64,000 nucleotides of DNA from Legionella moravica DSM 19234 (GCF_000423305.1 NZ_AUHS01000011.1:111585-175584), one strand, 5' to 3'; shown: positions 16,675 through 25,607, numbered from the stretch's first letter. The notes: generated by a model not told the origin, from the sequence alone. Numbers and translations are program-made.

Positions 16675-17319
16675 ATGGAAAATGTATTTTTGAAGCATGG
16701 AATAAATGTTAATTTGGTAAGACCTCCCGCAGTTATTGAAAGTGACATTAGGTTAATACAAGAAAACGCATCCGTAATAAGCAAAAAGGCTATGGAGCTG
16801 ACTGATTCATGGGCTGGTGTTATGTTTGTCTTAAGCCAAGAAGTAGTTGAGAAAGTTGCCACTGCTGTGGGTTTTGATATAAGAATTGCAAAAAATATTC
16901 ACAAAGAAATTAAGAAATTGAAGTATGCCACGACAGAGAGCCAGACAACTTTTAATGAGCCTCTTGCGACTTGGCATGCCATTGATGCGACGTTGCTTGT
17001 TTTGAGAGGAGCAACAAATCTTGATCACGCGCTGTCTGATTTTTCTAACGAGAATATACAAAGCATATTAGATGCACATCAAGATGTTTTTCAACGTATT
17101 AGAGAAGCGCTACCCGAATATACTGCTCAGATGAATTTTAATCCAGAAACAGCATCTGCTGTTTTGCGATCATTTGGAGCTGATATTTCTTCAGATATGC
17201 TTTATGCCCTTGCATCAAAATATGGAACTTCTTCATGTGTTGATTTGGAGGGTCGAAGAGGTGTCTCATCTGATTTTATTCGATGTGTTACATTAACTTT
17301 AGCTTATGCTTTGAGTTAA
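16675..17319 (+). CDS. Hypothetical protein
   Basis: A 214-residue protein, soluble and mainly helical, not recognised. AAGGATT lies 7 bases before the ATG. No signal peptide, membrane segment or enzyme motif is visible. It faces trpS across a shared bidirectional terminator and is cargo of the first tRNA-Met unit. Confidence 0.55.
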   Translation: MENVFLKHGINVNLVRPPAVIESDIRLIQENASVISKKAMELTDSWAGVMFVLSQEVVEKVATAVGFDIRIAKNIHKEIKKLKYATTESQTTFNEPLATWHAIDATLLVLRGATNLDHALSDFSNENIQSILDAHQDVFQRIREALPEYTAQMNFNPETASAVLRSFGADISSDMLYALASKYGTSSCVDLEGRRGVSSDFIRCVTLTLAYALS

Positions 17320-17328
17320 TTTTGAGTC

Positions 17329-17356
17329 TTGAGCAGGTTTGTAACAACCTGCTCAA
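17329..17356. terminator. Bidirectional terminator
   Basis: TTGAGCAGGTT and AACCTGCTCAA form an 11-bp perfect stem with a 6-base loop. It sits in the 63-base gap between the convergent hypothetical gene and trpS. Confidence 0.8.
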
Positions 17357-17382
17357 ACTTAAATTCATTCAAATTTCTTGTC

Positions 17383-18450
17383 TCAAATAAAAAAATCCTG
17401 CTTCATGGCTTTCTTAACAAGGTTTAGTGTTTCATTTGCGACTTCATTTGCCTTGATTGTTCCCTGTTGTAAAATGCTTAGAATTTCTTTTGGATGAGCC
17501 GCATACTCTTGTCGTCTTTGTCGCATAGGTTGTAATATTTGTTCAATGGAGTCGATTAGTTTTCTTTTGCATTCAACGTCACCTATTGTACCGGCTTGAT
17601 ATTTTTGTTTAGCTTCTTCAACCCAGTCTTTATCTAGTGTAAATGCATCATGAAAAATCCACAGAGGGTTATTCTCAATAGTGCCTTTGTCCGTAGCGCT
17701 TAACCGATTCGGATCAGTGTACATGCCCATGATTTTCTTTTGTACAGTCTTGCTGTCATCTGATAATAAGATGGCATTATTAAGCGATTTACTCATTTTT
17801 AATAAACGCCCCTCATCATTAGGTCCACCAGTACCCACTAATTTTTTTACCCTTCCAAGTTTCGCATTTACAATCGGTAACAATCCCCCTAGTGCTAAAT
17901 TTTCATCGTCAGTCGCATGAGAGTCCACACTACAATAGAGTTGGTTGAACCGTCTAGCAACTTCACGGGTCATTTCAAGATGAGCAATTTGGTCTTCCCC
18001 AACAGGAACAATTTCAGGACGAAACGCCAATATATCAGCGACTTGTCCCACAGAATATAATGGAAATCCAAAAGAATAACTTTCGCCTAATTGCTTATCT
18101 CTGATCTCATCTTTAATCGTTGGATTGCGCATCACTCGAGCAAAAGGAATTAACATACTAAAGAGAAATGTTAACTCGGAAATGGCTGGCACCTCAGATT
18201 GTATAAAAATATTGCTTTTGTTAGGATCTATACCCGCAGCTAAGTAATCCAAGGTGATATCCAATACACTTTGTCTTATGTCACTGGGGCGCTCATGTCG
18301 AGTTGTGAACGCATGCATATTGGCTAACAAAAAGAAGCAATCATAATCATCTTGCAGTTGCACACGATTTTCTAATGAGCCAACCCAATGACCAAGATGT
18401 AACTGTCCTGTCGGAGTGTCGCCTGTTAGTAATATTTTTTTGCTTGCCAT
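17383..18450 (-). CDS. trpS: Tryptophanyl-tRNA synthetase
   Basis: A 355-residue class I aminoacyl-tRNA synthetase that charges tRNA-Trp. HLGH (about 18-21) is the HIGH motif and KMSKS lies near 219. VPVGEDQIAHLEMTREVARR is the family-typical Trp/ATP-site segment. Length matches bacterial TrpRS. Its place in a mobile unit, beside an oxygenase and an exporter, suggests an accessory copy: it could protect against a TrpRS inhibitor or a TrpRS-targeting toxin such as HipT, or feed a Trp-tRNA-using pathway. Whether the genome has another trpS cannot be seen. No T-box or trp leader is visible upstream. Confidence 0.93.
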   Translation of the reverse strand: MASKKILLTGDTPTGQLHLGHWVGSLENRVQLQDDYDCFFLLANMHAFTTRHERPSDIRQSVLDITLDYLAAGIDPNKSNIFIQSEVPAISELTFLFSMLIPFARVMRNPTIKDEIRDKQLGESYSFGFPLYSVGQVADILAFRPEIVPVGEDQIAHLEMTREVARRFNQLYCSVDSHATDDENLALGGLLPIVNAKLGRVKKLVGTGGPNDEGRLLKMSKSLNNAILLSDDSKTVQKKIMGMYTDPNRLSATDKGTIENNPLWIFHDAFTLDKDWVEEAKQKYQAGTIGDVECKRKLIDSIEQILQPMRQRRQEYAAHPKEILSILQQGTIKANEVANETLNLVKKAMKQDFFI

Positions 18451-18716
18451 TTACTTTACGCCCCCCAGATAAAAAGGCACATTATATAAGGTTATCACTA
18501 CGTAGACTATTTATCTGTGCAAAATTCGCTATATTCATCCAATGATTTTGAAACATAATTTTGATAAGACTTTAATGTGTATCAATAACTATATTTGATA
18601 CATTCTTAGCATAACCTATGATAGCATCCCCCAACTTTAACGCATAAATTAAGCGGCAACCTCCAGATTACTACAACCTATAACTTTTTAAGAATATGGC
18701 TTAAGAGAATTGATTC

Positions 18717-19529
18717 ATGAATGACTTTACTACCCCCGTTACTATCTCACTGAACGAGATTTCTACACAACAAATTAATAGTCTGAAACAAAATGGATAT
18801 TGTTATGTAAAAATAAATCAAGAGGCAGAGTTAAATCTAATACGACTTTTAGAAGTTGGACACCGGTTTTTCAATCAAACTGAAAACTTAAAACTACTGT
18901 CTGCTTTTACTGATGAAAAATCTGAAGGTTTCCAAAATTGTGAAGAAAAAAATATGGTTCTGCAGCGCTATGCCTACAGAGGTGGTCCATTAACTGAACC
19001 ATTATTGATTGAACAATCGACTATGGATAACGTAAAAGAACAATTAAAATCTCAAGTAGCTTCTGTTTTAATAAAAAAAATATTTGATCAAGGAGGCATT
19101 AGTAAATACTGCCCGGAGGTATTAAATAATTGTTCACCTACTTTAGTATACAACTTCTATAAGTATTCTCTTTCTGAACCTAAAAATAAATTAGTAGCGC
19201 ATAAAGACATCACGCTCCTTACAATGATTTTTTCATCTGAGCCGGGTCTTGAAGTTTATAATAATGGAATGTGGCATAGTATAGTGCCTAAATCAGGTCA
19301 TATAGTATTAATAATAGGGAAAATCCTAGAAGTAATTACAGGCGGAGAATATTCATCTGTTTTGCATAGAGTTAGTCCCCCTTTGTGTCGAGACCGTTTG
19401 TCTGTGTCAGTTTATTTAAAACTTGAACCCCATTTTTCGCTTGTAGATTACAAAAACAATAAATATATAAATCAAAACCAAAATGAATACATTAAAGAAA
19501 ATCTCCAGGACGGGCTTTTACGAGAATAA
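18717..19529 (+). CDS. 2-oxoglutarate/Fe(II) oxygenase of the isopenicillin N synthase type
   Basis: A 270-residue double-stranded beta-helix oxygenase. The iron ligands are H162-x-D164 (AHKDITLL) and H217 (SVLHRV), and R227-x-S229 (DRLSVS) is the 2OG-binding pair. The N-terminal region (ISTQQINSLKQNGYCYVKIN) matches the DIOX_N segment. Such enzymes hydroxylate, desaturate or cyclise small molecules. It is divergent from trpS (266 bases between the starts), and an MFS exporter gene follows convergently, so a small secondary-metabolite or detoxification cluster is possible. Confidence 0.8.
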   Translation: MNDFTTPVTISLNEISTQQINSLKQNGYCYVKINQEAELNLIRLLEVGHRFFNQTENLKLLSAFTDEKSEGFQNCEEKNMVLQRYAYRGGPLTEPLLIEQSTMDNVKEQLKSQVASVLIKKIFDQGGISKYCPEVLNNCSPTLVYNFYKYSLSEPKNKLVAHKDITLLTMIFSSEPGLEVYNNGMWHSIVPKSGHIVLIIGKILEVITGGEYSSVLHRVSPPLCRDRLSVSVYLKLEPHFSLVDYKNNKYINQNQNEYIKENLQDGLLRE

Positions 19530-19645
19530 GAATAGTAAGCGTATTAGCTTACCACCAGTAATCGAAACAATTACAGAAGCATAGAACGATTGTGCATTTC
19601 GATTGGGCAACATTTGTTCAATGATTGAAGTAGTGAATTAGTCTG

Positions 19646-20917
19646 TTAATTTGATTTAACAAGTTGGGCCCATGTTTTGTCTTTGAATAGGATCAAACCA
19701 ATGCAAAGGCAAATAATTCCCATCCCACCACAAAGCAACCATATACCGTCACCAGACCTGTATTGATACGCCATACTGCCTAATATCGGGCCTGTAACAT
19801 TAGCAAAAGCGTAGACAGCTTGATAAAGTCCCATATGAGTGGCTTTATTATCGTCTTTAGCTCTGTTGTACAATAGGGTCTGTAGAATTGGGAACGTTAA
19901 TATCTCCCCAGTTGTCCAAATAAAACAGGATATTATTGCCAGAAAATATGAGCTACCCATAATAAGTAGGTACATGCCAAAACCAATAAGAAATGACCCA
20001 ATAGCGGCGCTAACAAAAAGATTATATTTGCTAGCGAGATCAACAATAACGACCTGAAACAGGACAATCAGCAGAGTGTTAATCAAAAAAATACTGCTGA
20101 ATCCCTGTTCATCAAGGTAATACTTATTGCGCATGTATATAGGATAATTCACCCATAACTGAGAAAATGTTAATGTTGCTAATAATAGTAACAGGTAAAT
20201 CCAGAAGAACCCTTTGTTTTCGAAAAAGAGGGGAAGAGTCAACAATTTCTGCTGTTTTGTTTTTAGTACAGTGCTGTTATTCCGCACCACATTTAATTCT
20301 CTATTATTCGTTTTCAATAACAACAATATAATCGCGGAAAGCAGAAATGCTGTACCATTGAATATGAATAAAATTTGATAACTCAATTTCGCTAAAATAC
20401 CTCCGATAACAACAGCGATACCCATTCCTAGATTGGCCATCATAAAACGTACGCTATTCACTCTAGCTCTCTGATCTTCTTCACATTGTTTCATTAACCA
20501 AATGCGATTCGCTGGAATAAATGATGAGTTCGCAGCCCCCATAACACTAGTCACACATAGTAAGGAATAAAAATCTTTGCAAAGAAGTATTGACATCAAA
20601 GCAATCGAATTTAATATTAACGAGCAAATGGAAACGGTTTTTGGCGTATATTTTTCACATAAGCGACCACTAAGATATGCACCGAATATTGCCCCAACGC
20701 TAAATAAGCTGATTAGCTCACTTGCCTCCGTAATACTGAGTCCCAAATCAGAAACGAAATAAAGAGATAGGAACAACATTGCCATTGTACCAAATGAATT
20801 CACAAAAACGGCAACCATACCCCACCATACTGGCATTGATAACTTGCCGCCACTGCTACCACGATATATTTTGGTTATATTGCTAATCCAGTTCATACTC
20901 AACATCCTATAATCCAA
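19646..20917 (-). CDS. Major facilitator superfamily exporter
   Basis: A 423-residue transporter with about 12 hydrophobic segments. The loop between helices 2 and 3 (GAYLSGRLCEKYTPK) is the MFS motif A, and IRMANLG-like sequence (NSVRFMMANLGMGIAVVIGG) marks helix 4-5 of drug/H+ antiporters. It is probably a proton-driven exporter; the substrate may be the product handled by the neighbouring oxygenase or the inhibitor that trpS resists. A second in-frame ATG 6 codons on is also possible as start. Confidence 0.82.
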   Translation of the reverse strand: MDYRMLSMNWISNITKIYRGSSGGKLSMPVWWGMVAVFVNSFGTMAMLFLSLYFVSDLGLSITEASELISLFSVGAIFGAYLSGRLCEKYTPKTVSICSLILNSIALMSILLCKDFYSLLCVTSVMGAANSSFIPANRIWLMKQCEEDQRARVNSVRFMMANLGMGIAVVIGGILAKLSYQILFIFNGTAFLLSAIILLLLKTNNRELNVVRNNSTVLKTKQQKLLTLPLFFENKGFFWIYLLLLLATLTFSQLWVNYPIYMRNKYYLDEQGFSSIFLINTLLIVLFQVVIVDLASKYNLFVSAAIGSFLIGFGMYLLIMGSSYFLAIISCFIWTTGEILTFPILQTLLYNRAKDDNKATHMGLYQAVYAFANVTGPILGSMAYQYRSGDGIWLLCGGMGIICLCIGLILFKDKTWAQLVKSN

Positions 20918-21052
20918 ATGATTAAATAGAGGGCCGTACAGGTTTTGCCAGCAACAGGTGATGAAATTTTGGTTTTACCTGAAAAATTTATAGCAATTTG
21001 CCCCATGATTAATGTTCTGCTATTTCTCATTTCAATATTAGGCATAATGTAT

Positions 21053-21213
21053 ACTACTATTGCAGATAGCCTTGATTTACCTGCTTATGCTTTAATCATA
21101 AAATAAATAATGATGTTATAGCAGGGTATATTATGAAGGATGTAGAACCTTTACGTAAGCCTATGTAGCAAGTTACCAACTTTATACTCCAGTATATGAT
21201 GAGATCTTCATAG
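21053..21213 (+). pseudogene. C-terminal relic of P4-type integrase
   Basis: Reads TTIADSLDLPAYAL, then a deletion and stops, then AGYIMKDVEPLRKPM, a stop, and QVTNFILQYMMRSS. It follows the last 50 residues of the intact integrase at 13581 in order. About half of the identical residues survive, with an internal deletion of ~10 bases. It marks an older element boundary inside the first tRNA-Met unit. 20918-21052 shows nothing else. Confidence 0.8.
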
Positions 21214-21228
21214 CATAATGACTACCTT

Positions 21229-21939
21229 TTATTTGGTTGATAATACTTTTATGAATTCTTGTGTATTTATAAAAATACTAGGCGGTATGTGTTTCCAAAA
21301 AAGATTATTTATAAATAATGCATTCGCAATGACCAGTAAAACATGGATTAAGCCTAGAGTTCTACCAAATTGCTTACCAATTCTATATAGGGGAAGAGCA
21401 AGTAACTTTATTTGAAGCATAAATATCAATATTACTGTTACTAGAAGCATAAGATTTAGCGTTGCTCCTAATTCTTCGTGCGTGAAGACACTACTATTAA
21501 TTCCTATTAAAAGAGGGATTATTATAAGAATATAAGAGAGGGATAAAACTCTAAAGACTCGCCAAAATATACCAGCCTCATAAAAGGTATGAGTCTTTAT
21601 TTTATAAATAAATCCAATGCTTTTGCACAACCCCCAATGAAAAAGCACTATTACTGCAGCAATAAGAAATGTATTGGCTATTAATAAAAGCATGATTGGA
21701 ATAATATTAAAAACTTTAAAAGGATCATATTTAAAGTATGTGGGGAATAGGCTGATGCAAACAAAGACTAAGATGTTTATAAGTCCTAGGCTGTAAATGA
21801 AATCGAGAAAATCAAACTCATAAGCTGCTATGGGATATTGGGTAATATCTGGTTTTTTGTAAACATCCAAGTGCCGTTTTATAAAAGCAATATGCTCTAG
21901 CCGACCAAGGGCTACTTTAACTGGTTTCGCAAATTCCAT
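21229..21939 (-). CDS. Yip1-like integral membrane protein of unknown function
   Basis: A 236-residue protein with about five or six hydrophobic segments (near 50-66, 78-100, 128-150, 160-180 and 195-212) after a charged N-terminus (LEHIAFIKRHLDVYKKPD). The general look is that of Yip1/DUF1282-type membrane proteins, but this is not certain. The ATG lies 36 bases after the Fic fusion gene on the same strand, so the two are probably co-transcribed. Confidence 0.6.
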   Translation of the reverse strand: MEFAKPVKVALGRLEHIAFIKRHLDVYKKPDITQYPIAAYEFDFLDFIYSLGLINILVFVCISLFPTYFKYDPFKVFNIIPIMLLLIANTFLIAAVIVLFHWGLCKSIGFIYKIKTHTFYEAGIFWRVFRVLSLSYILIIIPLLIGINSSVFTHEELGATLNLMLLVTVILIFMLQIKLLALPLYRIGKQFGRTLGLIHVLLVIANALFINNLFWKHIPPSIFINTQEFIKVLSTK

Positions 21940-21975
21940 TGTAATTCTCCGTAATGTCTTAATGTAAAACCGATA

Positions 21976-23487
21976 CTATTCAATACAGCTAGCAATAAAC
22001 TTAGTGAAGGGAACAATATTCTGATTAACACTAGCTTGTTCAAGTGCTTCCATATACTCATTTCTTCTCTCCACAGGAATAATAGTCCATGGATAATAGC
22101 CACTTGCTAGCATAACATTCATCAGAAAACGTCCAATTCTGCCATTACCATCTGAATAAGGGTGGATATAAACAAAAAAGAAATGTCCGAGAACAACTCT
22201 AACAGCAGGCTCCTTTTCCTGAATTATTAACTGAAAAAACTCTTCCATTAGTTCACTAACAATTTGCCAACGTGGAGGAATATGTTTGGATTGACGTATA
22301 AATTCAGGACTTCGTCTATATCCTGCCAGATCAGTTGGTTTTAAAAGCCCTACAGCAACGCTAGGTTGAAATAATTCTCTATACCAATCCCCATGTTCTT
22401 TTTGTATTATTTTTCCGGGGCTGTCTCCATTCAATATTTCCATAAGGCTCTTTTTTACTGCTTGGAATGCTTGCCAATATCCACGGGCAGCTAATGCACT
22501 GCGGTGATTTCGATCTTGTTCTGTAGCATCGGGATTCCATTGTCCAGAACGAACTTTTTCAATTAAGTCGCGGCTTACTTGATAACCTTCAATAGATAGA
22601 GAATGGTAAGCGTCCGAGATGTACTTTTCATCTACCTGTTCTATATATTTTTTAATATCGATTGTTGTAAGACGAGGTTTAGGAAAGTTTTCTCGAACTA
22701 CATCGCGCATCTCATGCCACATAACTTTCAAACGACTTCGGTACGCTGGCTTATAAGTTGCGGAGAAATCTATCGGTGTATTTGTTAAAAAAGGATCTTC
22801 TTCTCGTATTTGATAACCGGCACTCTCCATGGTTTTTTTGATCTCTTCTGCCACGTGAGATTTGCCAATATTTTGAAGTGCGCCACAAATCCTTCCTGCT
22901 ATCCAAGAATGTCCTTCTTCTAATAAATAATGCAGAAAATCAGATGCACTATTAAACATTGATAAAACTGAGCGTGCTTCAGTAGGATATTGAGAAAAAA
23001 ATTTAGGTGAACAATAGAGCAATGCTGGCACTATTGCATAAATTCGCATGTCCTGCTTAATCTCTATATCCTGAGTCGATGGCATTTTGTATTGTACTGA
23101 AAATAAGGCCGTATTATGAGGCAACTCCATATTACGATTTGTTCCGTTGGGGCTGCGTATCATGAGTTGTTTAGGCACAGTCCAATTTTCTGAATGAAGA
23201 AGTAAAGATTGTTCTGGGGAAAGGCACCATTCGTCACCAAATCGTTCATTTAAATATGAAGCACAAAAACTCCAGAAAGAAGCATACCAAGCCGTACTTT
23301 CGCCTTTTTGTTCATCAGGTTTTATAGGTACATACCAACCTTTTACAACCTCTTCTAAAAATGCATTTTCTACAAGTCGCTCTCTATGAGTACGACTTAT
23401 ATCTTTTGATTGGATAGCGTACTTACCTTGCTTTTGTAGATTGTGTAAAACTTCTAGTGATTCCGCTAGCTTTTCTGAAGGTTTCAT
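21976..23487 (-). CDS. AbiEi-like winged-helix/Fic fusion
   Basis: A 503-residue protein. The N-terminal ~140 residues look like the AbiEi antitoxin family: a winged HTH (YAIQSKDISRTHRERLVENA, then VVKGWYVP) and a following SPEQSLLLHSENW / QLMIRSPNG segment. The C-terminal half is a Fic domain with intact HPYSDGNGRIGRF near 440-452. A regulator joined to an AMP-transferase could act as a self-contained, autoregulated toxin. Four 24-bp direct repeats lie directly upstream (23508-23603), a good candidate operator array. Only 20 bases separate the start from the first repeat, with no strong ribosome-binding site. Confidence 0.82.
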   Translation of the reverse strand: MKPSEKLAESLEVLHNLQKQGKYAIQSKDISRTHRERLVENAFLEEVVKGWYVPIKPDEQKGESTAWYASFWSFCASYLNERFGDEWCLSPEQSLLLHSENWTVPKQLMIRSPNGTNRNMELPHNTALFSVQYKMPSTQDIEIKQDMRIYAIVPALLYCSPKFFSQYPTEARSVLSMFNSASDFLHYLLEEGHSWIAGRICGALQNIGKSHVAEEIKKTMESAGYQIREEDPFLTNTPIDFSATYKPAYRSRLKVMWHEMRDVVRENFPKPRLTTIDIKKYIEQVDEKYISDAYHSLSIEGYQVSRDLIEKVRSGQWNPDATEQDRNHRSALAARGYWQAFQAVKKSLMEILNGDSPGKIIQKEHGDWYRELFQPSVAVGLLKPTDLAGYRRSPEFIRQSKHIPPRWQIVSELMEEFFQLIIQEKEPAVRVVLGHFFFVYIHPYSDGNGRIGRFLMNVMLASGYYPWTIIPVERRNEYMEALEQASVNQNIVPFTKFIASCIE

Positions 23488-23507
23488 AATATTTCAATTT
23501 ATAGTTG

Positions 23508-23603
23508 TATGTGGAAATTATAGTATATTATGTTGTGGAAATCATAGTTTATTGTGTTGTTGAGATTATAGTTTATTCGGTTGCGGAAGTTATAGTTTAT
23601 TGC
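23508..23603. repeat. Four 24-bp iterons upstream of the Fic fusion
   Basis: Units start at 23508, 23532, 23556 and 23580. The consensus is GTTGTGGAAATTATAGTTTA followed by TTRT; the first unit is the most diverged. The period is exactly 24 bp with no spacers. The position over the likely promoter of the Fic fusion suggests operator sites for its winged-helix domain. Confidence 0.9.
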
Positions 23604-24023
23604 GTTATTAAATAGATGAAAACATTAAAAATAATTATTAAACATATGGTTAAATTCGTCCAATATGGATTTTAAGTCCGTCTAATATTGAATATAAATG
23701 ATTTTTTTCATTGAGGACCTTGTAAGAAATGCCTGGGACTGTTGGGACAGGTGGGGCATCCAAGCCATTACTGAGCTAGACTGGTCCCTCGCCTATTTTG
23801 CAACCTTGGGACGTATGGGACACTGATAGTTCTGCATTTAAGTTATAATATCAAAAGCTATGATAAATTCGCGATTCGCGAATTGCGAATTTATGACATG
23901 TTATATTTCATTTTTAGTATCAATCAATATCGTTCGATAACACATCTTTGAAATTGATCTTTTGTGCTTGACATTCTTTGAGGGAATACGAGATACTTTT
24001 TCCAAGCTTAAGGAGTAAGCCCG
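23604..24023. other. Intergenic region with GGGAC module (copy B) and a palindrome
   Basis: 23655-23830 holds CGTCCAATATGGATTTTAAG ... GGGACTGTTGGGACAG ... GACTGGTCCCTCGCC ... GGGACACTG, shared in outline with 10368-10500 and 16463-16580. 23863-23894 is a separate palindrome (next entry). No gene is seen. Confidence 0.4.
23863..23894. promoter_or_regulatory. Nested palindrome, likely operator
   Basis: ATAAATTCGC ... GCGAATTTAT is a 10-bp perfect inverted repeat that encloses ATTCGCGAAT, itself a 10-bp perfect palindrome. It precedes the excisionase-type gene by about 280 bases and could be a repressor or excisionase site. Confidence 0.5.
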
Positions 24024-24149
24024 ATGTTCCAATGTAGGCAATTGGAAGTCAAAGGATTAGGAGAAAAGAATATCAATCAATTGTCCAGGGTGATACTAGA
24101 TGATGCGTTGAGTTCTGTTCAAGGAAGATACATCTCGGCATTTGGCTGA
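24024..24149 (+). CDS. Small ORF before the excisionase gene
   Basis: A 41-codon frame (MFQCRQLEVKGLGEKNINQL at its head) with AAGGAG 9 bases before the ATG. It ends 25 bases before the next gene. The family is unknown; it could be a real small protein or the remnant of an integrase-linked gene. Confidence 0.3.
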   Translation: MFQCRQLEVKGLGEKNINQLSRVILDDALSSVQGRYISAFG

Positions 24150-24174
24150 GGAGTAAACAATTGAGGAATGTCCT

Positions 24175-24450
24175 ATGACTTTAAAAAAACCATCCCGTTT
24201 ACATCTATTAAACGAATTTGAATCTGCGCCACATTCAGCGTTTTTTAATCAACAAACGATTGCTGCGGTATTAAGCTGCTCCACTCAGTTACTTGAACGT
24301 AACCGTTGGTCGGGTGGTGGTGTTCCTTATTTAAAAATCGGTCGTAACGTGTTGTACCGAAAAAGCGATGTGGTGAATTTTCTCCAACGACAAAAAATTT
24401 ATTACTCAACCAGTGACGAAGGTCAGTTACAGCTCGTTGAGAACGCATAA
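24175..24450 (+). CDS. Excisionase/AlpA-like DNA-binding protein
   Basis: A 91-residue protein with a MerR-type HTH of the excisionase class: FNQQTIAAVLSCSTQLLERN (about 22-41), then VPYLKIGRNVLYRKSDVVNF, the typical wing. It likely directs excision or controls island genes. It is followed by a broken DUF927 gene, the usual partner order in such islands. The ribosome-binding site is AGGAA, 7 bases before the ATG. Confidence 0.8.
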   Translation: MTLKKPSRLHLLNEFESAPHSAFFNQQTIAAVLSCSTQLLERNRWSGGGVPYLKIGRNVLYRKSDVVNFLQRQKIYYSTSDEGQLQLVENA

Positions 24451-24515
24451 ATTTAAAATTCGTCAGAATGAATTTGATTCATTCTAATGGTTCACTGCTG
24501 TTTGGAGAATAATCT

Positions 24516-25111
24516 ATGTCACAAAATCATGTTATTGAATTAGCAAATACACTAAAGCAGCGTCCAATTGTATGCGACTATGCCGGTGGTCGCTTTCGGT
24601 TAACTAGTGGGGGGCTAACTTTTATAGGTATTGATAAGGATTGCGCTCCTTCACCACCGTGGATATATGCACCATTGCATGTCGTTGCCAAAACTCGAGA
24701 TGCTCAGAGCGGCGAATGGGGTCGTTTGCCAGAATGACAGGATGATGATGGGGTAACTCATCAGTGGGCGAGGCCATTGGCTTTATTGTAGGGTGATGCC
24801 TACGATGTAAGGCGAGAGCTGGCAAAATTAGAATCGAGTATTTCACCTAATAGAACAGCTCGCGATTTATTAGCCTCTATTTACTGGTTTTCCCGGTAGA
24901 TACTCGTGCACGATGTGTTGATAAACTGGGTTGGGATGGGGATGTCTTTGTAACAGTTGCTCAATGTATTAGGAACTCAAAAGAAATGATTGTATTCCAT
25001 AGTACCAATGCTACTGAGCCGGCTGTGTTCGTTAAGGGCAGTGTTGAAGAATGGCGCGACTCAATAGGTCGGCTGGATTCCAGCAACTCAAGATTGGTAT
25101 TTAGTATTTAA
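24516..25111 (+). pseudogene. DUF927 replication-helicase fragment, frameshifted
   Basis: The first 73 codons read intact (KQRPIVCDYAGGRFRLTSGG, then VVAKTRDAQSGEWGRL) and stop at 24737. The expected continuation is still visible in shifted frames: QDDDGVTHQWARPLALL, GDAYDVRRELAKL, ISPNRTARDLLAS, then VKGSVEEWRDSIGRLDSSNS and a stop at 25111. These are signatures of the N-terminal part of DUF927 proteins of plasmids and islands. The ATPase half is missing. Confidence 0.8.
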
Positions 25112-25444
25112 ATAGTACAAATATATAAGTCCAATTGGCGCAATGAATATTGCTCCAGCCCAGCATAGAGTTATTGTAAATGTTTTGATTAAGAGCAACA
25201 ATAATGCATTTACTATAAACATATTATTGCCTAGTATAAAGTTAACAAAACTCTCATAAATAAAACGAGAATAGGGATATAAAATTGTATTTATAATACA
25301 ATAAAATATGGCATTAATCGGAAACGAATGCCCCTTTAACATTATAAGAAAAAAAATTACAGGAAAAATTAACCCGAAAGTTAAATGCCGAAAATAATTT
25401 TCGAGTGGAATACCTGCAAATGTTTTAAGCCAAAAGTTACGCAT
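25088..25444 (-). CDS. Small integral membrane protein
   Basis: A 118-residue hydrophobic protein starting MRNFWLKTFAGIPLENYFRH, with segments near 20-38, 45-62, 70-90 and 93-110. The ATG at 25444 is preceded by GGAAAAAA; an ATG 30 bases further up is possible but lacks a site. Its last codons overlap the end of the DUF927 fragment, suggesting that it came in with the event that truncated it. Function unknown; an immunity or anti-phage membrane protein is only a guess. Confidence 0.5.
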   Translation of the reverse strand: MRNFWLKTFAGIPLENYFRHLTFGLIFPVIFFLIMLKGHSFPINAIFYCIINTILYPYSRFIYESFVNFILGNNMFIVNALLLLLIKTFTITLCWAGAIFIAPIGLIYLYYLNTKYQS

Positions 25445-25607
25445 TTTTTTCCATAAACCACATTTTAAAACCAAATTTTATATAAATTAAAGATCAAAAG
25501 CTAGTGTCTTGGTAATCAGCTTCAGAAAATGCATGATGCGCAAAATAGTAGTGGGTTTCTTGGGATTTACGGTATCAAGTGTAACCGATTGATTTTACTG
25601 GCTTTAA

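Noticed and set aside
18451..18716. T-box or trp attenuator before trpS
   Set aside because: No T-box consensus, Trp-rich leader peptide or competing hairpins were found in the divergent intergenic region.
23508..23603. CRISPR array
   Set aside because: The 24-bp units are directly adjacent without spacers and no cas gene is present; they are iterons.
24757..24780. CTGATGAG on the minus strand as a third hammerhead
   Set aside because: No GAAA or stem II follows; the sequence is the DUF927 coding remnant (DDDGVTHQW). The similar words at 9480, 23310 and 52474 fail for the same reason.
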